Positions 18,884 to 27,818 of a stretch of DNA of 35,620 nucleotides are shown one piece after another. A model generated the notes under the pieces. It worked only from the letters and a program-made list of their open reading frames with translations, was not told the DNA's origin and made no database searches. Position 1 is the first letter of the stretch; the number at the start of each line of letters is the position of its first letter. The stretch is from Actinomycetota bacterium (GTDB lineage Bacteria; Actinomycetota; Acidimicrobiia; Acidimicrobiales; CADCTF01). The position numbers and the translations under genes are program-made. The stretch is from contig JAHWJU010000013.1 of NCBI GenBank assembly GCA_019348255.1, forward strand, positions 1-35,620. Reading direction: 5' to 3'.

Positions 18884-20090
18884 CGAGCCCCTCCAGGAAG
18901 TGTCCCATCCGCTCCCGCTTGGTGCGGAGGTAGTTGATGTTCTCCGGGTTGGGCACGATCTCGAGTGGAACCCGCTCCACGATCTCCAGGCCGTATCCCG
19001 CCAACCCACCGTACTTGGCCGGGTTGTTGGTCATGTAGCGCATGGTGGTGATGCCGAGGTCGACCAGTATCTGCGCACCGAGGCCGTACTCCCGCTTGTC
19101 CACGTGCAGGCCCAGTTCGGTGTTGGCGTCGACGGTGTCGAAGCCCTTCTCCTGCAGCTCGTAGGCCCGCAGCTTGTTGGCGATCCCGATGCCCCGGCCC
19201 TCGTGGCCCCTGAGGTACACGATCACGCCCATGCCGGCGTCGGCCACCCGCTTCATGGCCGCCTCCAACTGCGGGCCGCAGTCACAGCGCAGCGACCCGA
19301 AGACGTCTCCCGTCAGGCACTCGCTGTGGACCCTCACCAGGACCTTCTGCTCCCCGGCGGGTGCGCCCTTCACGAACGCGAGGTGGCTCTCCCCGTCGAG
19401 GACCGACTCATAGGAGTAGCAGGTGAAGTCGCCGTAGACGGTGGGGATCCGGGCCTCGGCGACCCGGCGGACGAGCTTCTCGCGCTGGCGGCGGTAGCGG
19501 ACGAGGTCGGCAATCGAGATGAGCAACAGCCCCTGGTCGATGGCGAAGCGCTCGAGCTCGGGGAGCCTGGCCATGTCCATCTTGTTGTCGTCGACGATCT
19601 CGCAGAGGACGCCGGCGGGATAGCAGCCGGCGAGGCGGGCCAGATCCACGGCCGCCTCGGTGTGGCCGGCCCGCTTCAGCACCCCCCCCTCCCGCGCCTC
19701 CAGGGGCAGGACGTGCCCGGGCCGGGAGAGGTCGTCCGGGCGGGTGTCGGGGTCGACCAGGGCCTGGATGGTGGCGGCCCGGTCGTGGGCCGAGATCCCC
19801 GTGGTCGTGCCGTGGCGGTAGTCGATGCTCACCAGGAAGGCGGTCCTCATGTTCTCGGTGTTGTTCACCACCATGGGAGGCAGGTCCAGCTCCTTGGCCC
19901 TCTGGGTGGTGACGGGCGCGCAGATGTAGCCCGAGGTGTGGTGCAGGAAGAAGGCGATCTTCTCGGGAGTCGCGAACTCGGCGGCCATGATCAGGTCGCC
20001 TTCGTTCTCCCGGTCCTCGTCGTCGACGACCACCACGATCTCTCCCCTGGCGATCGCGGCGATCGCCTTGTCGATGTCAGCGAAGGGCAT
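18870..20090 (-). CDS. ribBA: 3,4-dihydroxy-2-butanone-4-phosphate synthase / GTP cyclohydrolase II
   Basis: [19 protein letters not shown] (RibB), [49 protein letters not shown] and [20 protein letters not shown] (RibA). Confidence 0.97.
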   Translation of the reverse strand: MPFADIDKAIAAIARGEIVVVVDDEDRENEGDLIMAAEFATPEKIAFFLHHTSGYICAPVTTQRAKELDLPPMVVNNTENMRTAFLVSIDYRHGTTTGISAHDRAATIQALVDPDTRPDDLSRPGHVLPLEAREGGVLKRAGHTEAAVDLARLAGCYPAGVLCEIVDDNKMDMARLPELERFAIDQGLLLISIADLVRYRRQREKLVRRVAEARIPTVYGDFTCYSYESVLDGESHLAFVKGAPAGEQKVLVRVHSECLTGDVFGSLRCDCGPQLEAAMKRVADAGMGVIVYLRGHEGRGIGIANKLRAYELQEKGFDTVDANTELGLHVDKREYGLGAQILVDLGITTMRYMTNNPAKYGGLAGYGLEIVERVPLEIVPNPENINYLRTKRERMGHFLEGLDDVL

Positions 20091-20658
20091 CTGGGAGCCT
20101 GTCTTCCACGAGCCGCTCGAGGTACTTGGCCAGGAGGTCGACCTCGAGGTTCACGTGCTCCCCCGGCTGCCGCCGGCCGAGGGTGGTGACCCGGGCGGTG
20201 TGGGGGATTATGGCGACGGTGAAGCCGTCGTGCAGGACCTCGACCACGGTGAGGCTGCAGCCGTCGACGGTGATCGAACCCTTCTGCACCACGTAGCGGG
20301 TCAGCTCGGCCGGCATCCGGACCTGCAGCAGAGGTGCCGGGCGCACCACCTCCCCGATGCCGTCCACATGCCCTTGCACGATGTGGCCGCCCAGACGGTC
20401 GACCAGGCGCACCGGCCGTTCGAGGTTGACGGCGTCGCCGGGCGCCAGCTCGGACAGGTTCGTGCGGGCCAGGGTCTCCTCCACCGCCTCTGCGCCCCAC
20501 CAGCCGGCGCCGACCTCCGTGGCCGTGAGGCAGCACCCGTTGACGGCGATGGAGTCACCCACGCTGGTGCCGTCGACGACCTCGCGCGCTTCGAAGGTGA
20601 AGCGCCCGCCGTCGCGACTGCGGACCCGTCCCAGCTCCTCGACGATTCCGGTGAACAT
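20077..20658 (-). CDS. ribE: riboflavin synthase alpha chain
   Basis: MFTGIVEELGRV, SIAVNGCCLTATEV, NLERPVRLVDRLGGHIVQGHVDGIGEV, duplicated domain SITVDGCSLTVVEV. Confidence 0.96.
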   Translation of the reverse strand: MFTGIVEELGRVRSRDGGRFTFEAREVVDGTSVGDSIAVNGCCLTATEVGAGWWGAEAVEETLARTNLSELAPGDAVNLERPVRLVDRLGGHIVQGHVDGIGEVVRPAPLLQVRMPAELTRYVVQKGSITVDGCSLTVVEVLHDGFTVAIIPHTARVTTLGRRQPGEHVNLEVDLLAKYLERLVEDRLPDALR

Positions 20659-21650
20659 CAGGCCGCCCGCTCCACCACGACCTTGAGATCGTCCCCCAGG
20701 CGCTCGACGGTGACCAGGCGCCCCCGCCACAGCTCGGCCATGGTGGCCGCGCCGGGTCCCCCCAGCATGGCCGTGCCGTCGTCGCCGCCCATGAGGGCCG
20801 GCGCCAGGTAGAGGACGTAGCGGTCGACCAGGCCGGCGCGGTGGAAGCGGCCGGCCACGGTGGCGCCGCCCTCCACCAGGAGCTGGAGGACCTCCTCTCG
20901 GCCCAACCGGTCGAGGATCTCCTCGAGGTCACCCTCGACCTCGTCGCAGGGGTGGACCCGCGCCCCCGCAGGAGCCCGGCCGAGGACAACGCGACGGGGC
21001 GACGGCCCCTCCACGTGGCGCACCGTGAGCGCGGGATCGTCGCAACGCACGGTGGCCGCTCCGACCAGCACCGCGTCGCTCTCGGCCCGGAGCCGGTGGA
21101 CGTCGGCTCGTGCCGCGTCGCCGGTGATCCAGCGGCTGGACCCGTCAGGGGCCGCGGTGCGACCGTCGAGGGTGGCGGCCAGCTTGAGGATCACATAGGG
21201 CCGCCCGGTGGTGCGGTGCTTGACGTAGGGAGCCAGCTGGCTGCGCACCTCGTCCCCGCACAGCCCCACCTCGACGGCTACGCCGGCGTCGCGCAGTGCG
21301 GCCAGACCTCGTCCCGCCACCCGCGGGTCGGGGTCCTCCATCCCCACCACCACCCGGCGAACGCCGGCCTCGATCAGCGCCGTGGCACAGGCGGGAGTCC
21401 GCTTTCCCTCGAAGTAGCAGCACGGCTCGACCGTCACATAGACGGTGGCACCGGCCGCGTCCGCGCCTGCCGCGGCCACGACGGCGGCTTCCGCGTGGGC
21501 CCCGCCGGGGGCGGCGGTGGCGGCCTCGTGGAAGCCGGGCACGAGAACGGCCCCCACCCAGGGGTTCGGCCGGGCGGTGTGTCGGGCTGCCTCGGCAACG
21601 GCAATGGCCCGGCGCATGGCCGTGACATCGTCGACACCCTCGTCCTCCAC
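20658..21650 (-). CDS. ribD: bifunctional riboflavin deaminase/reductase
   Basis: ARPNPWVGAVLVPG, GGAHAEAAVVAAAG (HAE), VTVEPCCYFEGKRTPACATALIEAG, reductase domain VILKLAATLDGRTAAPDGSSRWITG. Start GTG 21648-21650 with GGGAG SD preferred over the longer ORF-track start. Confidence 0.92.
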   Translation of the reverse strand: MEDEGVDDVTAMRRAIAVAEAARHTARPNPWVGAVLVPGFHEAATAAPGGAHAEAAVVAAAGADAAGATVYVTVEPCCYFEGKRTPACATALIEAGVRRVVVGMEDPDPRVAGRGLAALRDAGVAVEVGLCGDEVRSQLAPYVKHRTTGRPYVILKLAATLDGRTAAPDGSSRWITGDAARADVHRLRAESDAVLVGAATVRCDDPALTVRHVEGPSPRRVVLGRAPAGARVHPCDEVEGDLEEILDRLGREEVLQLLVEGGATVAGRFHRAGLVDRYVLYLAPALMGGDDGTAMLGGPGAATMAELWRGRLVTVERLGDDLKVVVERAA

Positions 21651-21697
21651 GTCGCTCCCGTTGCCCGCCGGAACAGTCGCCAGCGGAGCTTCCAAGC

Positions 21698-22207
21698 TTA
21701 CGGCCCGGGTGTGGATCCGTGCGATGTGGGGCCGCCGCACAGCAGGGCCAGCGCATGGGCCAGCACGTCCGCCACGGCCTCGAAGCACTCGACGGCCCCG
21801 GCCGGCGAACCAGGGGTGTTGAGCACCACCGTCTCCCCCACCACCCCGGCCACTCCCCGGGAGAGCCGGCCGAGAGGGTTCACCAGTCGCATCGCCTCGG
21901 CCAGCCCCGGCGCCTCCCGCTCGAGGACGTCCCGCGTTCCCTCCGGGGTCTGGTCCCGGGGCGAGAAGCCCGTGCCCCCCGTCGTCACGACCAGCCCGGC
22001 GAAGGAGTTCGTGAGCTCCCGCAACGCGCCCGCCACCTCGGCCCGGCCATCACAGACGCACCGCCGCTCCACCACCTCGAAGCCGGCGGAGGTCAGAGCC
22101 TCGACCAGGGCCGCGCCCGAGCGGTCCTCGCGGGTGCCGGCGATCACGCCGTCGGACACCGTCAGCACCTTCGCCGGCCAGGCTGTGTCGCCGGGTCGGA
22201 CGGTCAC
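21698..22207 (-). CDS. MogA/MoaB-like molybdenum cofactor protein
   Basis: KVLTVSDGVIAGTREDRSG, VVTTGGTGFSPRDQTPEGT, VVLNTPGSPAGAVECFEAV; GTG start overlaps the rsmB stop. Confidence 0.88.
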   Translation of the reverse strand: MTVRPGDTAWPAKVLTVSDGVIAGTREDRSGAALVEALTSAGFEVVERRCVCDGRAEVAGALRELTNSFAGLVVTTGGTGFSPRDQTPEGTRDVLEREAPGLAEAMRLVNPLGRLSRGVAGVVGETVVLNTPGSPAGAVECFEAVADVLAHALALLCGGPTSHGSTPGP

Positions 22208-23370
22208 GACGACCCCCCCGGCCCGGGCCTCCGGAGCCGGAGGAGGAACATCCCGTCGGTGCCGCTGGTCTGAGGCAGCAGCCGGGCCCCCCGGCCCACC
22301 GGCACCCAGGGCGGATCCGGAGCCGGCTCGGCCGACCAGTCGGGATGCTCTCCCGCCAGCCACTCGTCGATCTCGGTGGTCTCGGCGTCGGTGAGCGTGC
22401 ACACGCTGTAGGCCAGCACCCCGCCGGGGCGTACCAGCTCGACGGCTCCCCGCAGGAGCTCGCGCTGGAGCTGCGCCAGCTGTCCCACCGCCTCCGGCAG
22501 CACCCGCCATCGGGCGTCGGGTCGCCGGCGCAGCACCCCCAGCCCGGTGCACGGTGCGTCCACGAGCACCCGGTCGAAGGTCTCGGGTCGTAGGGGCGAC
22601 CGGCGGCCGTCACCCACGTAGGCGGTGACCTCGACTCGGTCCACCCGCCGGCTGTTGGCAGCCACCAGGCCTGCTCGTGCGGGATTGGTGTCGCCGGCGG
22701 CGACGACGAACGGCCGCGCCTGGGCCATCAGCGTCGCCTTGCCGCCCGGCGCCGCGCAGAGGTCGGCCACCCGCTCCCCTGGTCGGGCCCCGACCAGGCG
22801 GGCGACCTCCTGTGAGGCGGCATCCTGGATGTAGCCGTCGGCCCGCTCCGTGACCGGCGCCGGCTCGTTCATCTGTTCGAGCGCAGCAGTGGCGTCGGAG
22901 GGACCCAGGTCGAGTGCGAGCCGCTCCACGATCCAGTCCGGGTAGCTGAGTCTCGTCGGTTCGTCGGGCCACTCCGGCGGTGGACCGGCCTCCGCCACCC
23001 TGTGCAGCACGGCATTGACGAGTCCCCGGGCCGGCCCCCGGATCAACTCGACCGTCTCGCCGACGGCGGCGTGGGCCGGCGTGGCCAGGAACACCAGCTG
23101 GTATGCACCGAGACGCAGCGCGGCTCGGACGTCGTCGTCCACGGCCCGGAACAGGAAGCGGTCGACCAGGAAGTCGCAGGCTCTGCGCATGCGGGTGGTG
23201 CCGTAGACCAGCTCGGTCACGAAGCCACGGTCGCGCTCGGCCAGCGTGGAGCGCGCCAGAAGGGAGGGCAGGACGAGGTTGGCGTAGGCGCCCTCGTCGA
23301 TGCGGCGCAGCGCCTGGTGGGCCACCGCCCGGGCCGATCGTTCGCCCGCGGCGGGCTTCGCCACCCTCAC
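22204..23370 (-). CDS. rsmB: 16S rRNA (cytosine-5)-methyltransferase RsmB
   Basis: NusB-like N-terminus, VADLCAAPGGKATLMAQ, VLVDAPCTGLGVLRRRPDARWR, LAYSVCTLTDAET. Confidence 0.94.
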   Translation of the reverse strand: MRVAKPAAGERSARAVAHQALRRIDEGAYANLVLPSLLARSTLAERDRGFVTELVYGTTRMRRACDFLVDRFLFRAVDDDVRAALRLGAYQLVFLATPAHAAVGETVELIRGPARGLVNAVLHRVAEAGPPPEWPDEPTRLSYPDWIVERLALDLGPSDATAALEQMNEPAPVTERADGYIQDAASQEVARLVGARPGERVADLCAAPGGKATLMAQARPFVVAAGDTNPARAGLVAANSRRVDRVEVTAYVGDGRRSPLRPETFDRVLVDAPCTGLGVLRRRPDARWRVLPEAVGQLAQLQRELLRGAVELVRPGGVLAYSVCTLTDAETTEIDEWLAGEHPDWSAEPAPDPPWVPVGRGARLLPQTSGTDGMFLLRLRRPGPGGSS

Positions 23371-24230
23371 GTCCCCAACAGCTCACCAGCGGCGGGACGG
23401 GCCCCTTTGCGCCACTCCGCCGCTGCCAGTGCGGAGCGTCCCTCCGGCTTCACCGCCACCAGCTCCAAGCCGGTTCCGTGGCCACAGCCGACAACCAGGC
23501 CCTCGAGGAAGCCCGCCGGCGTGGGACCGGTGTCGCGGACGCGGGCCTGCAGGACCTGGAGGCGCCGGCCCCGGAACGTGGTCCAGGCCCGGCCCAGGCG
23601 CACCACCCGGTTCACCTCCACCGCCGGGCGCGAGAAGTCGAGCCGAAGCTCCGAAGGCTCGATCTTGGCCGCGTAGGTGGGCTGGCCCTCCTGGGGGACG
23701 GCGACGCCCAATCCGGCGCGGAGTCGCTCGACCAGCAGCTCCGTACCGGCCCGCACCAGCCGAGCCCGCAGCTCATCCGCCGTCTCCTCGTCCCCGATGG
23801 GTAGGGGCTCGCACGCGTACACGGGGCCGGTGTCGAGCCCCTCGTCCAGGGCCATGAGGCACACGCCGGTCTCGGTGTCGCCGGCGAGGATGGCCCGCTC
23901 CACCGGTGCCGCCCCCCTCCAGCGGGGCAGCAGTGAGAAGTGGACGTTCACCATGGGCAGCCGGGCCAGGACATGGGGCTTGATCAGCTTGCCGAAGGCC
24001 ACCACCACCCCGAGGTCGGCGCCGGCCTCGATGGCGTCGTCCACCAGGTGGCTCGACGGGATCCCTAGGGCCAGCGCGGCCGCCTTCACCGGTGTCGGCA
24101 CCAGCGCTGCGCCCCGGCCCCGCTTGCGGTCGGGTTGGGTGATGACCAGGACGACGTCGTGGCCGTCTTCCACCAGTGCCCGCAGTGGCGGAACGGCCGC
24201 CTCGGGGCTGCCCAGGAAGACGAGCCTCAG
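23367..24230 (-). CDS. fmt: methionyl-tRNA formyltransferase, probable CTG start
   Basis: (L/M)RLVFLGSPEAAVPPLRALVEDGHDVVLVITQPDRKRGRGAALVPTPVK, NVHFSLLPRWRGAAPVERAILAGDTETGV. CTG 24228-24230 lies in a CTGA overlap with the def stop; SD GGGAG 5 nt upstream. Confidence 0.93.
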   Translation of the reverse strand: MRLVFLGSPEAAVPPLRALVEDGHDVVLVITQPDRKRGRGAALVPTPVKAAALALGIPSSHLVDDAIEAGADLGVVVAFGKLIKPHVLARLPMVNVHFSLLPRWRGAAPVERAILAGDTETGVCLMALDEGLDTGPVYACEPLPIGDEETADELRARLVRAGTELLVERLRAGLGVAVPQEGQPTYAAKIEPSELRLDFSRPAVEVNRVVRLGRAWTTFRGRRLQVLQARVRDTGPTPAGFLEGLVVGCGHGTGLELVAVKPEGRSALAAAEWRKGARPAAGELLGT

Positions 24231-24721
24231 CTGATCTCCCGGTTGCGCAGCGCCCGCAGGGCCGCCTTGCGCTGGTCGCCGTCGAGGTACTCGAGGAGCA
24301 GCTTGCCGTCGAGGTGGTCGAGCTCGTGCTGGAACAGTCGGGCCAGGAGCTCGTCGGCCTCGATGGAGACCTCGTTGCCGTCGAGGTCGTAGCCGGTGAG
24401 GTGGACCTCCTTCGGCCGCACGATCGGGAAGTAGAGCCCCGGTACCGAGAGGCACCCCTCCTCGAACTCCCACTCCCCCCGGTGCTCGCTGATAGTCGGG
24501 TTCACGATCGCATTGGGACCCCGCCCGTCGTTGAGGTCGTAGACGAACAGCCGCTTCTGCACCCCCACCTGCGGAGCCGCCAGGCCGAGGCCGGGTGCCT
24601 CGTACATGGTCTCCACCATCTCGTCCACGAGGCGCACCAGCGCTCCGTCCACGGCGGTGACCTCAGCCGCCCTCTGCTTGAGCACGGGATCACCGTAGAG
24701 TCGGATCGTGTAGCCGGCCAT
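24227..24721 (-). CDS. def: peptide deformylase
   Basis: GLGLAAPQVGVQKRLFVYD, EFEEGCLSVPGLY, LLARLFQHELDHLDGKLLLEYL. Confidence 0.96.
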   Translation of the reverse strand: MAGYTIRLYGDPVLKQRAAEVTAVDGALVRLVDEMVETMYEAPGLGLAAPQVGVQKRLFVYDLNDGRGPNAIVNPTISEHRGEWEFEEGCLSVPGLYFPIVRPKEVHLTGYDLDGNEVSIEADELLARLFQHELDHLDGKLLLEYLDGDQRKAALRALRNREIS

Positions 24722-24744
24722 GGGCAAGAGGCTACCGTCGCCGA

Positions 24745-25374
24745 GTGGGCAAGCCGAAGCCTCCCCCGGCCGGGGAGCACTATTTCAGCCCTGAACCGGC
24801 CACGGCGTCGCAGCCCCGGATGGTCCGCCTCACCCTTGCCGACCTTCAGCTCGACCTTGTCACCGACCGTGGCGTCTTCGCCGGCCAGGGGATCGACCCG
24901 GGCACCAAGCTGTTGCTCGCCACGGCACCGCAACCCCCGCCGGCGCCCACGAACCTGCTCGACCTCGGATGTGGCTACGGGCCAATCGCGGTGGTGTGCG
25001 CCCTGAGGGCGCCCCAGGCCACGGTGTGGGCGGTGGATGTGAACGCACGGTCGTTGGCACTGACCGCACAGAACGCGCAGCGGGCCGGGTGCGGCGACCG
25101 GGTCAAGGCTGTCGCCCCCACCGAGGTGCCAGCCGACGTCCGCTTCGGGGCCATCTACAGCAATCCGCCCATCCGCATCGGCAAGCCGGCGCTGCACGGG
25201 TTGCTGTCGGAGTGGCTGGCGCGCCTCGAGCCGGCGTCCGGACGGGCGTGGTTGGTGGTGCACAAGCACCTCGGCAGTGACTCCCTCGCCCGGTGGCTCG
25301 ACGGGCAGCGCTACGGGGTGACGCGCACGGTGTCGCGGATGGGCTACCGGGTGCTGGAGGTACGGCCCCGTTGA
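24745..25374 (+). CDS. class I SAM-dependent methyltransferase (RsmC/MTS-like)
   Basis: HYFSPEPATASQPRMVRLTLADLQLDLVTDRGVFAGQGIDPGTKLLL, NLLDLGCGYGPIAVVCAL, FGAIYSNPPIRIGKPALHGLL (NPP motif). Confidence 0.9.
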   Translation: MGKPKPPPAGEHYFSPEPATASQPRMVRLTLADLQLDLVTDRGVFAGQGIDPGTKLLLATAPQPPPAPTNLLDLGCGYGPIAVVCALRAPQATVWAVDVNARSLALTAQNAQRAGCGDRVKAVAPTEVPADVRFGAIYSNPPIRIGKPALHGLLSEWLARLEPASGRAWLVVHKHLGSDSLARWLDGQRYGVTRTVSRMGYRVLEVRPR

Positions 25375-25916
25375 CGGCTCGCAACCTGAGCGCCACCGAG
25401 GCGAAGCGGCTGCAGAGGGAATGGCGGCGCCGGACGACGGCGCCCCTCGGCCTGTTGCTCGACAGCGTGCAGAACCCCTTCAACCTCGGTGCCATCCTGC
25501 GCACGGCTGCCGCTTTCCGGGTCGACCACCTCTGGCTGGCGGGGACAGCCACGACGCCCGCTCACGACAAGGTGCACAAGACATCACTGGGGACGGAGCG
25601 GCTCGTGCCCTGGTCGGTTGTCGCCTCGGTGAGCGAAGGGGCAGCCGAGGCCGGGGCGGCGGGAATGCAGCTCGTCGGCATCGAGTTGGCCGTGGGGGCG
25701 GAGCCGCTGGGGGAGTTGGACCTCGCCCACGGGGTGTGCCTCGTGCTCGGCCACGAGGATCGCGGGCTTTCGCCGGCGGCCCTGGACATCTGCCGGAAGC
25801 TGGCCTACATCCCGACGCCGGGGAAGGTGGGTTCGCTCAACGTCGCCGCCGCGGCCGCCATAGCCCTCTATGACGTGAGGCGCCAGCAGTGGGCGGCGGT
25901 GGGCCCTGCGGACTGA
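25371..25916 (+). CDS. TrmH family RNA methyltransferase
   Basis: LLLDSVQNPFNLGAILRTAAAFRVDHLWLAG, CLVLGHEDRGLSP, YIPTPGKVGSLNVAAAAAIALYD. TTG start in a TTGA overlap with the upstream gene. Confidence 0.9.
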   Translation: MTARNLSATEAKRLQREWRRRTTAPLGLLLDSVQNPFNLGAILRTAAAFRVDHLWLAGTATTPAHDKVHKTSLGTERLVPWSVVASVSEGAAEAGAAGMQLVGIELAVGAEPLGELDLAHGVCLVLGHEDRGLSPAALDICRKLAYIPTPGKVGSLNVAAAAAIALYDVRRQQWAAVGPAD

Positions 25917-25925
25917 GGATTCGCC

Positions 25926-26255
25926 TCAGGTGGTGGTGGCCCGGTCCCTGTTGCGGTCGATCCGCCGGTGACGGCGCGCCGCGAGCCGGACCTGGAGGAG
26001 GCGGCCGGCGCCGACGAGGATCACGACCAGCCCGCCGGTGACGGCCGCGAACAACATGGCGAGCCCGCCGGCGAGGGTGAAGTCGATCCACAGGAACTGC
26101 CACTGGACGGTCTCGCCGTTCTGGGCGACGAAGACCAGCATCAACAGGGCGAGCACCAGTCCGGCGGCGACGAAGGCCCACAGCGTGCTCGTCCGCGTCC
26201 GGTCGAGGCGGAGAGCCTCGCCCGGCTCCTGGGGCTGGGGCTCGACCTGGTTCAC
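25926..26255 (-). CDS. LapA/DUF1049-like small membrane protein
   Basis: Two TM segments with LVFVAQNGETVQWQFLWIDFTLAGGLAMLFAAVTGGLVVILVG. Start placed at GTG 26253-26255; the longer ORF-track start would translate part of the 26-nt repeat. Confidence 0.75.
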   Translation of the reverse strand: MNQVEPQPQEPGEALRLDRTRTSTLWAFVAAGLVLALLMLVFVAQNGETVQWQFLWIDFTLAGGLAMLFAAVTGGLVVILVGAGRLLQVRLAARRHRRIDRNRDRATTT

Positions 26256-26279
26256 AGTCCTGTTCTTTCCTCTACCGGT

Positions 26280-26305
26280 GCCGGCGAACCCGCCACCGCG
26301 GTTCT
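26280..26305 (+). repeat. 26-nt direct repeat, copy 1 (gccggcgaacccgccaccgcggttct)
   Basis: Identical to 28334-28359. Confidence 0.9.
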
Positions 26306-26324
26306 CGGGCCCCCCGTTCATTCA

Positions 26325-26372
26325 TTCTGGGGATGTCTATCCACTCTCAGAGGGAAGTGGGGGTCCCCAGAA
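26325..26372. repeat. left cassette-flanking hairpin
   Basis: TTCTGGGGA (26325-26333) ... TCCCCAGAA (26364-26372), with inner CCACT/AGTGG; related to the reverse complement of 28356-28402. Confidence 0.8.
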
Positions 26373-26475
26373 GGCAGGTGGAGCGAAGGTGACGGCGGGC
26401 CATCTTTCAACGGGCGTATAGCGTCATCTCGCTAGCCGTGGCTGGCGCTGATCCTTGGCGACAGAGAGGATTTTC

Positions 26476-26784
26476 GTGGCCGGTGACTTCGATGTCTCAC
26501 CGCAAACCCTGCACGTCGCGGCGGAGGGCGTGGGGCGGGCCGCCGACCGGCTGGACGATGCGGTGGCTGAACTACGTTCGGCCATGGGTCGACTGGACGG
26601 CTGCTGGGGTGACGACGAGCCTGGCCGCGCCTTCGGAGGCCATTACTCGCCCAACGGCCGGGCCATGCTGGAACAGCTGACAGGGTTGGCGACCGCACTT
26701 GAGATCGTCCCCGGCGGACTCCAAAGGATGGCTGAGCGCTACGAAGAGGCTGAGTCGGACTCGCGGATCCCGGGCCGTGGCTGA
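26476..26784 (+). CDS. WXG100-superfamily-like small protein, candidate toxin partner
   Basis: VAGDFDVSPQTLHVAAEGVGRAADRLDDAVAELRSAMGRLDGCWGDDEPGRAFGGHYSPNGRAMLEQL: helix-WGDD-helix pattern. SD AGAGAGGA upstream of GTG; TTG at 26455 is an alternative start. Confidence 0.75.
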   Translation: MAGDFDVSPQTLHVAAEGVGRAADRLDDAVAELRSAMGRLDGCWGDDEPGRAFGGHYSPNGRAMLEQLTGLATALEIVPGGLQRMAERYEEAESDSRIPGRG

Positions 26785-27818
26785 TGCCCGACACTGAAAC
26801 AGTCCCGGTGGAGGAGCAGATCGAGACCATCGAGTTCGGGCTGTGGTGGCCCTCCGGTGAGCCCGATGAGCTGCGGGAGGCAGCCCGCGCCTGGGAGGCG
26901 ATGGCGGTCGCACTGGAGGTGGCAGCCTCGGAACTGCAGACCCACCGCGAGCAGGTGATCACCGCCAACCGCGGCGTGGCGGTCGATGCCTTCGCCAACT
27001 ACCTCGAGGGCTGGACCGACCAGCACCTTCCGACCGCGGCGATCAACTGCCGAAGCATCGCCGAGGCGTTCTCGGACTTCGCGGAAGCCATCGAGGACGC
27101 GCGAGGCGAGATCCGTCAGATGGCGCTCGAGATCACCGCGAGCATCGTCATCGGTGCTGGCCTGGCCTGGCTGACAGCTGGTGTGTCCGCCGGGGCAGCC
27201 GCCGCCCTCACCGCTTCCATGGTGGCCCGGGCCGGCCTCCTCGCCACTTCCGTCGCCGCTCGGGCCATCGCGGTGTGCAGCCGCATCGCCGTGTTCGCCG
27301 GCATCGGGGCTCTCGAGGCGGGATCCGCGAACCTGGTGATCCAGACCGGCCGAAACGCGATCACGAATGCGAACCACGACCCGTTCAGTGGCTACGACGT
27401 CGGGGAGCTGAGCTGGTCGTTCGGCGGGGGGGCCGTGACCGGCGGCGGCTTCGGTGCGTTCCGCTCGCTTCCGATCGCACGTGGCATCGAACCGGCCGTC
27501 GACTCGACCCGCCTACCTTTCGGCGTCGCCACCCTGCCCCGCTCCGGCTCCGCCTTGAAGATTGACCCGCACCACGCGTTCCCGGATCTCGTCGACAGCG
27601 CCTCTGTCGGCGGGCGCCGCACGCTCATCCCCCGGCGGGGGCCCGGAGGCGCGGTCGTCGGTCAGGACGAGCTGGTTCAGCGGGCGGGATCGCTCAACGG
27701 CAAGGACGGCGTGTTCGAGTGGATCGTCCGTGAGGGGGAGGTCGTACACCGCCGGTTCATCCCCGATGGCGTCGTGAACGGCGTGCCCAACCAGGTTCCC
27801 CCAAAGGGGGTCCGGTGA
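26784..27818 (+). CDS. putative polymorphic toxin: WXG100-like/CpnT-like N-terminus, hydrophobic middle, C-terminal effector module
   Basis: N-terminal WWPSGEPDELREAARAWEAMAVALEVAASELQTHREQVITANRGVAVDAFANYLEGW; hydrophobic ITASIVIGAGLAWLTAGVSAGAAAALTASMVARAGLL; C-terminal HHAFPDLVDSA...GSLNGKDGVFEWIVREGEVVHRRFIPDGVVNGVPNQ. Starts in a TGATG overlap with the upstream gene. Confidence 0.75.
   Translation: MPDTETVPVEEQIETIEFGLWWPSGEPDELREAARAWEAMAVALEVAASELQTHREQVITANRGVAVDAFANYLEGWTDQHLPTAAINCRSIAEAFSDFAEAIEDARGEIRQMALEITASIVIGAGLAWLTAGVSAGAAAALTASMVARAGLLATSVAARAIAVCSRIAVFAGIGALEAGSANLVIQTGRNAITNANHDPFSGYDVGELSWSFGGGAVTGGGFGAFRSLPIARGIEPAVDSTRLPFGVATLPRSGSALKIDPHHAFPDLVDSASVGGRRTLIPRRGPGGAVVGQDELVQRAGSLNGKDGVFEWIVREGEVVHRRFIPDGVVNGVPNQVPPKGVR

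Noticed and set aside
26256-26321. N-terminal extension of the LapA-like ORF (MNGGPENRGGGFAGTG)
   Set aside because: Encoded by the repeat region; an internal GTG start is more likely.
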